This document shows positions 17,793 through 25,827 of a DNA stretch of 64,000 bases, in pieces. The notes under the pieces were generated by a model. That model made no database searches, had not been told where the DNA came from, and saw only the letters and a program-made list of their open reading frames with translations. How positions within the stretch are numbered: position 1 is the stretch's first letter; each line of letters begins with the position of its first letter. The DNA is taken from the NCBI RefSeq assembly GCF_000739935.1, contig NZ_BBJU01000007.1, forward strand, positions 62,001 through 126,000. Direction: 5' to 3'. This DNA is from Agrobacterium rubi TR3 = NBRC 13261 (lineage in GTDB: Bacteria; Pseudomonadota; Alphaproteobacteria; Rhizobiales; Rhizobiaceae). The position numbers and the translations under genes are program-made.

Positions 17793-18554
17793 ATGACGAA
17801 ACTTGGTTTTCAGCTTTACAGCGCCCGCAATTTCCCGCCGCTGTCCGATATCTTCAAGAAACTTTCGGCGGCAGGCTACGCGCATGTCGAAGGTTTCGGT
17901 GGCATCTACGGCAGCATGGATGACGTAGCCTTGAAGGCTTTGCGCAGCGATCTCGATGCCAACAATCTGACCATGCCGACCGGCCATTTCGGTCTCGATA
18001 TGCTGGAGAAAGAACCTCAGACAGCGTTGAACATCGCCAAAATTCTCGGCGTTGAAGCGATCTATTGCCCGCATCTCATGCCCGATCAGCGCCCAAGCGA
18101 TGCAGCCGGTTGGCTGGCATTCGGCAAGCGGCTTCAGGAGATCGCCAAGCCGTTCCGCGATGCCGGACTGTCGTTTGGCTGGCACAACCATGATTTCGAG
18201 TTCGTAAAGCTCGATGACGGCTCCACACCGCAAGAGCAAATCTTTGCCGGTGGGCCGGAGCTGGAATGGGAAGCGGATATCGCATGGATCATCCGCGGCA
18301 AGGCCGATCCCTTCGAATGGATCGAGCGCTATGCCAGCCGTATCACTGCGGTGCATGTGAAGGATATCGCGCCGACGGGTGAAAATACCGATGAGGACGG
18401 CTGGGCAGATGTCGGCCACGGCACGGTGGATTGGAAGGGACTGGTTGATGTGCTGAAGAAGACGGCCGTCAAATATTATGTCGTTGAGCACGATAATGCC
18501 AAGGATGCTGATCGTCTCATCACGCGTTCCATCGCAGCCTTCAACACCTATTAA
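17793..18554 (+). CDS. Sugar phosphate isomerase/epimerase family protein (AP endonuclease 2-like TIM barrel)
   Basis: The 253-residue single-domain protein has TIM-barrel features of the xylose-isomerase-like superfamily: GFQLYSARNFPPLSDIFKKLSAAGYAHVEGFGG at the N terminus, GWHNHDFEF as a metal-ligand strand, HVKDIAP, and GHGTVDW/VEHDN near the end. Members isomerise or epimerise sugars or inositol derivatives using a divalent metal. It follows a sugar ABC importer and precedes a Gfo/Idh dehydrogenase, the common arrangement for oxidation/epimerisation of an imported sugar. Exact reaction unknown. Confidence 0.88.
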   Translation: MTKLGFQLYSARNFPPLSDIFKKLSAAGYAHVEGFGGIYGSMDDVALKALRSDLDANNLTMPTGHFGLDMLEKEPQTALNIAKILGVEAIYCPHLMPDQRPSDAAGWLAFGKRLQEIAKPFRDAGLSFGWHNHDFEFVKLDDGSTPQEQIFAGGPELEWEADIAWIIRGKADPFEWIERYASRITAVHVKDIAPTGENTDEDGWADVGHGTVDWKGLVDVLKKTAVKYYVVEHDNAKDADRLITRSIAAFNTY

Positions 18555-18577
18555 TAGCGACAGCTGGAGTTACAGAT

Positions 18578-19711
18578 ATGGCCAATGACCTTGGCGTCGG
18601 CATCATCGGATGCGGCAATATTTCAACCACCTATTTTTCGCTCTCGCCTCTCTTTAGAGGCCTGAAAGTTCTGGCCTGCGCCGACCTTAACCGCAGTGCC
18701 GCCGAACTGCGAGCCGAAGAATATGGTGTCAAAGCGCAGTCCATCGAAGAACTGCTGCAAAACGATGACATCGATGTGGTGGTCAACCTCACCATTCCTG
18801 CGGCACATTTTTCCGTTTCGAAATCCATCCTCGAAGCCGGCAAGCACGTCTATTCGGAAAAGCCTCTGGTGCTGACACTGGAGGAGGGCGAGGAACTGCG
18901 GCGTCTGGCGACTGAAAAGAACCTCGCTGTCGGTTGTGCGCCCGATACGTTTCTAGGCGGCGCGCATCAGCTGGCGCGCAAATATATCGATGAAGGCGGC
19001 GTCGGTCGCATTACCTCGGGCACATGCCATGTCATGAGCCCCGGCATGGAAATGTGGCACCCCAATCCCGGCTTCTTCTTCTTAGAAGGCGGTGGCCCAA
19101 TCCTCGATCTCGGTCCTTACTACATCGCCAACCTCATCAACCTCATCGGCCCGGTCAAACGTGTCGGTGCCCTGACGTCGATGGCAAATCCCACCCGGAC
19201 TGTGACCAGCCAGCCTCTGAACGGTCAGGTCATTCCTGTGGAAACGCCCACCAATATCCACGCTCTTCTGGAGTTCGTGAACGGCGCGACGATCACCCTG
19301 TCAGCAAGCTGGGATGTGTGGTCACACCGCCATGCCAATATGGAGCTATACGGCACGGAAGGCTCGATCTACGTGCCGGACCCGAATTTCTTCGGCGGTG
19401 TGGTCGAGGCCAGTGGTCGCGATAAGGACATTAAGCCGCTCGAAAATTGGGATCATCCTTTCGGCATTGCCAATCAGGAAAGTCCGAATGGTGCGCGCGC
19501 CAATTACCGAACTGCGGGCCTCGCTGACATGGCCATTGCGTTAACAGAGGGACGCGACGCGCGTTGCTCGCTGGACCGTTCGCTGCACGGGATCGATGTT
19601 ATGACATCGATTCTGAAATCCGGTGAGGAAGGCCGCTTCATCGAGCTGACGACCACGTGCGCCCAGCCAGCCGCTCTGGGTATTGAGGAAGCGCAGGCCT
19701 TGCTGCGATGA
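18578..19711 (+). CDS. Gfo/Idh/MocA family NAD(P)-dependent oxidoreductase
   Basis: The 377-residue protein opens with the Rossmann motif VGIIGCGNIS, has the family motif SEKPLVLT (about residues 94-101) and a C-terminal alpha/beta dimerisation/substrate domain with GGGPILDLGPYYIANLINLIG. Such enzymes oxidise or reduce ring hydroxyls of sugars and cyclitols. It is the last gene of the sugar operon and is followed by a terminator-like hairpin. With the isomerase-like neighbour it presumably starts catabolism of the imported sugar. Confidence 0.92.
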   Translation: MANDLGVGIIGCGNISTTYFSLSPLFRGLKVLACADLNRSAAELRAEEYGVKAQSIEELLQNDDIDVVVNLTIPAAHFSVSKSILEAGKHVYSEKPLVLTLEEGEELRRLATEKNLAVGCAPDTFLGGAHQLARKYIDEGGVGRITSGTCHVMSPGMEMWHPNPGFFFLEGGGPILDLGPYYIANLINLIGPVKRVGALTSMANPTRTVTSQPLNGQVIPVETPTNIHALLEFVNGATITLSASWDVWSHRHANMELYGTEGSIYVPDPNFFGGVVEASGRDKDIKPLENWDHPFGIANQESPNGARANYRTAGLADMAIALTEGRDARCSLDRSLHGIDVMTSILKSGEEGRFIELTTTCAQPAALGIEEAQALLR

Positions 19712-19719
19712 TGGGATCA

Positions 19720-19744
19720 AGGCGGGTGCGTTTCGCATCCGCCT
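19720..19744. terminator. Hairpin terminator between convergent genes
   Basis: AGGCGGGTGCG and CGCATCCGCCT pair over 11 bp (one G-T pair) around a TTT loop, just after the stop of the Gfo/Idh gene and before the stop of the convergent EEP gene. The downstream T-tract is short (CTAATTT), so termination may be partial. It can serve both directions. Confidence 0.65.
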
Positions 19745-19751
19745 CCCTAAT

Positions 19752-20588
19752 TTAGGCGGTGAGTATGTCGGTGCGGATCGTCGCCTTCAATGGCAGGTGA
19801 TCAGATGCAATGCGTGACAATGCACTCTCATGCGCTGTCACATTATCGATCAAGCCCTCGCGATTTGAGATGATACGGTCCAGCGCCAGCACCGGCAGGC
19901 CAGAGGGAAAGCTCGGAACGGCGGGTGGCAGAGTTCCAAAGGCGTCGCGGAAGGTGTTCAGCGACGAGCCGTTGCCGAGCCGCCATTCGTTGAGGTCGCC
20001 TAACAGCACGGTTGGCTGTTCGTCTCGTGTGTTTAGCAGATCGACCAATGCTCTTGCCTGTTGCGCGCGGGAATGTCGTAAAAGGCCGAAATGGGCTGCA
20101 ATGACGCGCAGCGTTCCGCCCTGCTTTAGGTCCAGTTCCACCACCAGCGCCCCGCGGGGCTCCAGTCCAGGCAGTTTCAAGGGGTGGACATCGCGCACAG
20201 CCCCTTCCTTGAAAAGCACGACATTGCCATGCCAGCCATGCGCCTTGGCGCCAGCGGTGATCGGAACCGGCGACAGCCCGCACTCCCGCTCCAGCCTGAG
20301 AAGGTCGAGCAGCCCCGTGCGCTCACCAAACCGGCTGTCGGCTTCTTGTAAGGCGATGATGTCAGCGCCGATTTCCTGGATGACGTGGCTGATGCGATCA
20401 GGGTCGAATCTACGGTCTCGTCCGACGCATTTGTGGACATTGTAGGAGGCGATGATCGGCAGCTTGGCTTCACCGCAGGGATCGGTTTTGCTGCCGCCAT
20501 TCTTGCGATTGCGAAAGGACGTGACGATGAAAGAGGGGAGGCTTTCCTGTTTGGTCCGTCTCGACTTTTTATCTGGCACCAGTGACAT
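19752..20588 (-). CDS. Endonuclease/exonuclease/phosphatase (EEP) family hydrolase
   Basis: The 278-residue protein carries EEP superfamily motifs: IIASYNVHKCVGRD (Asn metal site), IIALQEADSRFG (Glu), VLLGDLNEWRLG (Asp/Asn) and a final ASDHLPLKATI (Asp-His catalytic pair). Substrates of this fold range from DNA to phospholipids. The ATG at 20588 has GAGG 6 bp upstream. It sits 50 bp downstream of the cardiolipin synthase-like gene on the same strand, a pairing often seen in rhizobia, which hints at a phospholipid-related role. Basic N terminus, no clear signal peptide. Confidence 0.88.
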   Translation of the reverse strand: MSLVPDKKSRRTKQESLPSFIVTSFRNRKNGGSKTDPCGEAKLPIIASYNVHKCVGRDRRFDPDRISHVIQEIGADIIALQEADSRFGERTGLLDLLRLERECGLSPVPITAGAKAHGWHGNVVLFKEGAVRDVHPLKLPGLEPRGALVVELDLKQGGTLRVIAAHFGLLRHSRAQQARALVDLLNTRDEQPTVLLGDLNEWRLGNGSSLNTFRDAFGTLPPAVPSFPSGLPVLALDRIISNREGLIDNVTAHESALSRIASDHLPLKATIRTDILTA

Positions 20589-20638
20589 TCACTTCCTCAA
20601 TCTCAAAAGAACGCCCTGCAATGCTTCTATTGTGCCCC

Positions 20639-22099
20639 TCATAGATAGGGAGACGCCAACCACAAAATGCGTTCGACAAGCCGCAATGCAAAGGGTCTTG
20701 CCCGCAATGCTTCGAGCTCTACCGGTTCGGCATTTTGCATGGCGTCATGTATGCGCGACGAGACCGCTTTTGCGAAGCCCTCATCGATAACTTCTATGTC
20801 CACCTCAAAGTTCAATCTTAATGAGCGTGGATCGAGATTGGATGAGCCGACATAGGACCAGCGGTCATCGATCACCAGCAGTTTGGAATGGTTGAAGGGA
20901 CCGGTCGCACGCCAGATGCGGCAATAGCTTTTCAACATCTGATCGAACTGTGCCGTCATCGCTCTGTCGACCAACATCAGATTGTTGTTGGCAGGCACAA
21001 TGATATCGACCTGCACCCCACGCCTTGCCGCCGTGGTCAACGCCGATATGAGCTCTCGGTCGGGAAGAAAATAAGGTGACACGATGCGGATGGACGAGCG
21101 CGCGATGGAAAAAGCCCCCATCAGCAGTTTGTGACTGGTCTCGATGCTGTTGTCGGGACCGGACGCCACCACGCGCGCCAGCACCGGAGAGCCGGGTTTG
21201 CCTTGCGGCAGCGTCACGTCCCACATTGGTCCATCCAGCAATTCGCCGGTGGTGAAACGCCAGTCTTCGGCAGCAACGGTGAAAAGATCAGCAACCAGCG
21301 GGCCTTTGACCTTGAAGTGCGTATCACGCGATTGATGATCGCCGGAAAATTCCGCAGCGAATCCTTCGCGAATATTCATGCCACCGGTGAATGCCGTACG
21401 CCCATCGACCACAAGAATTTTGCGGTGCGTTCTCAAATTCGCATAGGGCAAACGCAGTCCCATGATGACATTGCCGTTAAAGACACTGGCGTTGATGCCC
21501 GCTTCCTTGAGGCCCGGCAGAATGCTCGGCACAGAGTAACGTGCGCCCACCGCATCGATCAACACCCGGACCTCGACGCCCCGATTTTGCGCCTGTGTCA
21601 AGGCGTCGACAAATCGGCTCCCAATTCGATCCTGATCGAAAATATAGGTTTCGAGGATGATTGAGCGCCGTGCATTGTCGATTGCTTCCAGCATCGCGGC
21701 GTATGCAATGTCGCCATTTGCGAGCGGCTCGATCGTGTTACCGGTGGTCAGCGCGTTACGAGTGACCCGGTCCCCCACGGTCTTCATGGCTGCAAAACGC
21801 CGCCCGAACCGTGCAATGACGACATCGTCGCTCGCATCGAAACGGGCGACACGATCCATGATCGTGCCGTGCATCAGGGAACGCTGCTGACCGAGTGAAC
21901 TGCGACGGATACGATTGATCCCGGCAATCGCATAGATCACGGCACCCACCACCGGTGACAGCACGATAACACCGACCCAGCCCAAGGCGGTTCGGACTTC
22001 CTGCTTCGTCATGGTTGCGTGGATGGCTGCGGTGGCGCCCATGATGACAGACAAGGTTGCCAGAATGTGCGGCCAATAGGTCGTAACGAGATCAATCAT
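20639..22099 (-). CDS. cls: Cardiolipin synthase-like phospholipase D family protein
   Basis: Two N-terminal membrane helices (YWPHILATLSVIMGATAAIHA and LGWVGVIVLSPVVGAVIYAIAG) precede two PLD domains. The first HKD motif reads HRKILVVDGRTAFTGGMNIREG, the second HSKLLVIDDRWSYVGSSNLDPRS. The order and length (486 residues) match bacterial cardiolipin synthases, which condense phosphatidylglycerol. I prefer the start at 22099 (MIDLVTTYW) because family members begin at this helix; an in-frame ATG at 22141 adds 14 residues. Neither has a strong ribosome site. Confidence 0.88.
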   Translation of the reverse strand: MIDLVTTYWPHILATLSVIMGATAAIHATMTKQEVRTALGWVGVIVLSPVVGAVIYAIAGINRIRRSSLGQQRSLMHGTIMDRVARFDASDDVVIARFGRRFAAMKTVGDRVTRNALTTGNTIEPLANGDIAYAAMLEAIDNARRSIILETYIFDQDRIGSRFVDALTQAQNRGVEVRVLIDAVGARYSVPSILPGLKEAGINASVFNGNVIMGLRLPYANLRTHRKILVVDGRTAFTGGMNIREGFAAEFSGDHQSRDTHFKVKGPLVADLFTVAAEDWRFTTGELLDGPMWDVTLPQGKPGSPVLARVVASGPDNSIETSHKLLMGAFSIARSSIRIVSPYFLPDRELISALTTAARRGVQVDIIVPANNNLMLVDRAMTAQFDQMLKSYCRIWRATGPFNHSKLLVIDDRWSYVGSSNLDPRSLRLNFEVDIEVIDEGFAKAVSSRIHDAMQNAEPVELEALRARPFALRLVERILWLASPYL

Positions 22100-22340
22100 A
22101 CCGGCGAATATAGAGGAGTTCGGCTTTGCCGCAAGGCGCATCCCTCGAAAGCCAAGTAGGGATATTTTAAGGCTTTGTAAGCTATAAAGTTCGAAGTTTA
22201 ATCAATAAATCCGATGACATCATGAGTGCTGATACAGATATCTCTGCCGCAATGAGAGGGGCGATCACAAGCCCGCGGACTTGTATTCACGCCGGATTTA
22301 TTTTACCACCTTTTCACCTTCTGCAAATCGGTGAAACGCC

Positions 22341-23633
22341 ATGCGTTTGAGACATATTTTGCTTCTCGCCTGTACGGCTCTGATGCTTACAGGCTGTAAC
22401 GAAACGCTCGAGACCGTCGAGCGGGACGTCTCGCATGTCAAGAACAAGGTTGATTACCCGCTTTCTCCGTCCATTCTCGCTGAGATGGACAAGAAAAATA
22501 TGGATCGCAATGCGCCGATCATGATCCGTATTTTCAAGGAAGAAGGTAAGCTCGAAATCTGGAAAGCCCGTCGCGACAATCGCTTCGAGGTCATCGCGTC
22601 CTACGACATTTGTGCATGGTCTGGAAAGCTCGGCCCCAAGGTCAAGGAAGGCGACCGTCAGGCGCCTGAAGGTTTCTATAATCTGACGCCGGGGCATCTC
22701 AACCCGAATTCCAATTATTACCTCGCGATCAATACCGGTTTCCCCAACCGCTATGACCAAGCGAATGGCCGCAACGGCACCAATCTGATGATCCACGGTG
22801 CCTGCTCGTCGTCGGGTTGTTATTCCATGACCGACGCGCAGGTGCTGGAAATTTACGGTTTTGCGCGTGATGCCTTCAAGGGTGGCCAGAAAACGGTGCA
22901 GCTTCAGGCGTTGCCGTTCCGCATGAACGCGGAAAACATGGCGCGTCATCGCAACAGCGAGCATTACGAATTCTGGAAGATGCTGAAGGTTGGCTACGAC
23001 AACTTCGAAGTCACCAAGCGCCCACCGGACGTCAATGTCTGCGAAAAGAAGTATGTGTTCAACCAGCAGGCAGAAGGTGGACAGTTCAACGCATCCGCTG
23101 CCTGCCCGAAGATGAGCACGCCGCCTGCTCTCGCCAGCGCTCTTCAAAGCTATGCCAAGACCTATGATGTCGCCTATTCCAAGGCGACGAAAAAGCTCGA
23201 CGGTATGGTCTGGTACGATCCGAGTGAAGCGGAGCGCAAGGCGATCGTGGCGGCAAAGCGTAAGGGCCGTGAGCCTGCTTACGCACCAACGGGTTCTGCT
23301 CTCAAAGCCGGCAGGCTGATGAAGGAAACCGAATTCGTCGCGCTGATGGAAAAGAAGGCGGCCAAGGGAATTTCTGGCCAGGCCGCGACGGCCATGGCGT
23401 CTGCATCCAACCCGGGCGCGACCACGGCTGCAACGCGTGGAACACAACAGCCCAATGCCGACCGCGTCGCACCGACCGTCATGGTGGCGGCGGCACCTGC
23501 GGCTCCTGCCCAGTCGACTGCTGTTGCGCAAAGCGTGCCTGTTCCGGCCGTCAACCCACTGGCCTTCTCCGCACCATCGCCAGCTGAGGATGCCCAGAAG
23601 AAGCCATTCTGGAAATTCTGGTCCAAGGAATGA
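22341..23633 (+). CDS. Lipoprotein L,D-transpeptidase (YkuD/ErfK family)
   Basis: The 430-residue protein begins MRLRHILLLACTALMLTGC, a clear lipoprotein signal with lipobox LTGC. The YkuD catalytic region is at about residues 58-170 and contains the active-site motif IHGACSSSGCYSM (His and Cys), with the catalytic Cys followed by Tyr rather than Arg. A long Ala/Pro/Thr-rich low-complexity tail follows (about 340-430). These enzymes form 3-3 peptidoglycan cross-links or attach lipoproteins to the wall. It overlaps the TusA-like gene by 4 bp. Confidence 0.88.
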   Translation: MRLRHILLLACTALMLTGCNETLETVERDVSHVKNKVDYPLSPSILAEMDKKNMDRNAPIMIRIFKEEGKLEIWKARRDNRFEVIASYDICAWSGKLGPKVKEGDRQAPEGFYNLTPGHLNPNSNYYLAINTGFPNRYDQANGRNGTNLMIHGACSSSGCYSMTDAQVLEIYGFARDAFKGGQKTVQLQALPFRMNAENMARHRNSEHYEFWKMLKVGYDNFEVTKRPPDVNVCEKKYVFNQQAEGGQFNASAACPKMSTPPALASALQSYAKTYDVAYSKATKKLDGMVWYDPSEAERKAIVAAKRKGREPAYAPTGSALKAGRLMKETEFVALMEKKAAKGISGQAATAMASASNPGATTAATRGTQQPNADRVAPTVMVAAAPAAPAQSTAVAQSVPVPAVNPLAFSAPSPAEDAQKKPFWKFWSKE

Positions 23634-23863
23634 CGGGTAGCAATCCTGTTATCTACGATCTAAGGGGGCTGAAATGCCCCCTTCCTGTTTTGAAAAGCCG
23701 TAAAAAACTATCGATGATGGGTGCAGGCGATACGCTTTGGGTGGAAACCACCGATGATCTCGCCGTGATCGATATTGCCCATATGTGCAGGGAGGACGGC
23801 CACGATTTGCTGGAGACCGTGCCGACGTCCAACGGTCATCGGTTCCTCATCCGCAAAGGGTAG
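23630..23863 (+). CDS. tusA: TusA-like sulfurtransferase
   Basis: The 77-residue protein has the TusA/SirA signature DLRGLKCPLPVLKSRKKL with the CPxP motif carrying the persulfide Cys. TusA relays sulfur to tRNA thiolation and cofactor synthesis. Its ATG overlaps the stop of the L,D-transpeptidase gene (ATGA), with AAGGA ahead of it. It converges on queE with a 22-bp gap and no evident terminator. Proximity to three tRNA-modification genes (queCDE) may be coincidental because they lie on the other strand. Confidence 0.9.
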   Translation: MTGSNPVIYDLRGLKCPLPVLKSRKKLSMMGAGDTLWVETTDDLAVIDIAHMCREDGHDLLETVPTSNGHRFLIRKG

Positions 23864-23885
23864 GCCTGAAATACTGAAAGGGTCT

Positions 23886-24623
23886 CTACACGCCGCGTTT
23901 GTTTCCCCACAAGAGAACATGCAATTGCGGAAGAACCCGCACGTCGAACCATCGATCCGCGTTCACCTTTTCCACCAGCCACAACATGCGCTCCATCACA
24001 CCATCGATATCAACCACGGCATCGTCGTCCTCGGGCGGTGGTGGTGTGTGGTTGCCGGGTTGAAGATAGACCGGCAGCTGCGGATAACGCCGATGCGCGT
24101 CCTTGGCATAGGCATAGTCCACATCGTCAAAAACCACGATTTTGAGCGCGAGTTGTGGTCCACTTCCTGCCGCTGTGAGACAGCTTTCAAAGGCTGGCCA
24201 GTCCGTCTGCATACCGCTTGAAGGTGGCTTGGGGCTTAGAACCAGATAGTCGAGATCCGCAAACCAGTCTTTCGCAAGGCTGCCCTGAGTCTCGAGCGCA
24301 AAGCGATATCCTTCGCCGTGACCTTTCGCGATGAGAGGCCCAAGTGGCTGGATGGCCGGATTTCCACCCGATAGAGAGACGGTGAGCGGCTTTCCACCGG
24401 ATAGGCGTTTGACCTCCTGCCAGATTTCTTCGGCCGACATCGGCGTCCAGTCCTCCCGGTACTTGCTTTCGACAGCATGTAGCGTGTCGCACCATGAGCA
24501 GCGATAATCGCATCCGCCAGTGCGTACGAAGACGGTGGGAAGGCCGATCAGAAGGCCTTCGCCCTGAATGGTCGGGCCGAAAATCTCACTGATGCGAACA
24601 GGCGCTTCTTTTTGCGTGTTCAT
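23886..24623 (-). CDS. queE: 7-carboxy-7-deazaguanine synthase QueE
   Basis: This radical SAM enzyme of 245 residues has the CX3CX2C iron-sulfur motif in [12 protein letters not shown] and the N-terminal substrate-side motif [13 protein letters not shown] typical of QueE. It rearranges 6-carboxytetrahydropterin to 7-carboxy-7-deazaguanine, the step after QueD in preQ0/queuosine synthesis. The ATG at 24623 overlaps the queD stop. An upstream open frame to 24710 lies inside queD and is not used. Confidence 0.95.
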   Translation of the reverse strand: MNTQKEAPVRISEIFGPTIQGEGLLIGLPTVFVRTGGCDYRCSWCDTLHAVESKYREDWTPMSAEEIWQEVKRLSGGKPLTVSLSGGNPAIQPLGPLIAKGHGEGYRFALETQGSLAKDWFADLDYLVLSPKPPSSGMQTDWPAFESCLTAAGSGPQLALKIVVFDDVDYAYAKDAHRRYPQLPVYLQPGNHTPPPPEDDDAVVDIDGVMERMLWLVEKVNADRWFDVRVLPQLHVLLWGNKRGV

Positions 24624-24988
24624 GGCTTTGGCTGCGGGCGGTACTCGGCCCAGGTCTTGGAAGTTTCGCTGACGCGGACGGCGCTCGTTTCCGGCAGGCG
24701 CTCTTTGCACCAGTCATAAAAGTGCTTGGCAAGACACTCGGCCGTTACTCTGTCATGTCCCATAACATCATTGAGATGACGGTGGTCGAAACGGTCATCG
24801 ATATAATGCTTCAGCGGTGCGAGTTCCTGATAGTCGCGCACGAAGCCGTGCTCGTTCAGCTCTTGCCCTGAAAGCTCGACTTCAACGATGTAATTGTGGC
24901 CGTGCAGCCGCGCGCATTGATGGTCTGCGGGCAGGCTTTTCAGCTGATGGGACGCCGAAAAATGGAATTCCTTGGTAATACGGTACAT
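24620..24988 (-). CDS. queD: 6-carboxy-5,6,7,8-tetrahydropterin synthase QueD
   Basis: The 122-residue PTPS-fold protein has zinc-binding His residues in [10 protein letters not shown] and [14 protein letters not shown], the catalytic Cys in [10 protein letters not shown] and the DHRHLND segment. It converts dihydroneopterin triphosphate to 6-carboxytetrahydropterin for preQ0 synthesis. Its ATG overlaps the queC stop by one base (TAATG). Confidence 0.95.
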   Translation of the reverse strand: MYRITKEFHFSASHQLKSLPADHQCARLHGHNYIVEVELSGQELNEHGFVRDYQELAPLKHYIDDRFDHRHLNDVMGHDRVTAECLAKHFYDWCKERLPETSAVRVSETSKTWAEYRPQPKP

Positions 24989-25698
24989 TACTTCACCGCC
25001 TGCGCCGCATAGGCACTGGTGGCCGCGATCCAGAAATCCGGGTCCTCGTAATCGGTGAGGTCATCGACCCCGGCCAGTTGAAACGCTTCACGACGTTCTA
25101 CGCAGGTACCACAGCGCCCGCAGTGGCGCATGCCGCCCTTGTAGCAGGACCATGTCTCTGCAAACGGCGTTTCGTGCTTGGCGCCATCCGTGACGATGTC
25201 CGCTTTGGAACCGGTGACATAAGGTGCGTAGAGCTTGACGCTGGCGTAACCTTCCAGGGCGTGGCGCTGCATGTCGTTGAAACTGTCGATGAAGCCGGGA
25301 CGGCAATCCGGGTAGATGAAATGGTCGCCGCCATGCACGGCAATCGCAACGGCATCGGCCTGCTGGGCTGCGGCCAGGCCGAACGCGATGGTGAGCATGA
25401 TGGCATTGCGGTTGGGAACGACGGTGGAGCGCATCGTTTCTTCCGCATAATGGCCATCCGGCACCTCGACATTATCCGTCAAAGCCGAGCCGGTCAGATG
25501 GGCACCGATTGTGCGGATATCGATGATGTGATGGGGAACGCCAAGGCGGGTTGCGCAACGGGCTGCGAAGTCCAGTTCTTTCTTATGACGCTGCCCGTAG
25601 TCGAAGGACACGAGTGCGAGCAGTTCATGTTCGCTTGCAATTTTGTGCGCAAGCGAAACGGAGTCCAATCCGCCAGAGCAGATGACGATAGTCTTCAT
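24988..25698 (-). CDS. queC: 7-cyano-7-deazaguanine synthase QueC
   Basis: The 236-residue ATP-dependent enzyme has the PP-loop VICSGGLDSVSLAHK and a C-terminal zinc motif HCGRCGTCVERREAF. It makes preQ0 from 7-carboxy-7-deazaguanine and ammonia. It is the first gene of the compact queCDE operon (read leftward). QueF and Tgt are not in the window. I looked for a preQ1 riboswitch in the leader (25699-25827) and did not find its aptamer signature. Confidence 0.96.
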   Translation of the reverse strand: MKTIVICSGGLDSVSLAHKIASEHELLALVSFDYGQRHKKELDFAARCATRLGVPHHIIDIRTIGAHLTGSALTDNVEVPDGHYAEETMRSTVVPNRNAIMLTIAFGLAAAQQADAVAIAVHGGDHFIYPDCRPGFIDSFNDMQRHALEGYASVKLYAPYVTGSKADIVTDGAKHETPFAETWSCYKGGMRHCGRCGTCVERREAFQLAGVDDLTDYEDPDFWIAATSAYAAQAVK

Positions 25699-25780
25699 AG
25701 ATGAGATCCCTTGTTTTGACCGGGTGGGCTGCGACCGGATTGGTTGCGGCTTCTAGCGCAAGTCGGGATCGTTGTGAAGG

Positions 25781-25806
25781 GGCGCAGGCTTTTTAGAGCC
25801 CGCGCC
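25781..25806 (-). terminator. Hairpin downstream of the phosphatase gene
   Basis: Arms 25781-25790 (GGCGCAGGCT) and 25797-25806 (AGCCCGCGCC) form a 10-bp stem with one wobble pair and a 6-nt loop, 21 bp after the phosphatase stop codon and about 80 bp before queC. Likely the transcription end of the phosphatase gene. The U-tract is poor. Confidence 0.55.
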
Positions 25807-25827
25807 GACCTGGAGGGTTAAGTTTGA

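Noticed and set aside
25699-25827. Possible preQ1 riboswitch upstream of queCDE
   Set aside because: The leader has an A-rich loop hairpin (25781-25806), but that lies behind the phosphatase gene and does not match the preQ1-I aptamer stem and CUA/AAAAACUA signature. No terminator/antiterminator pair near queC was found.
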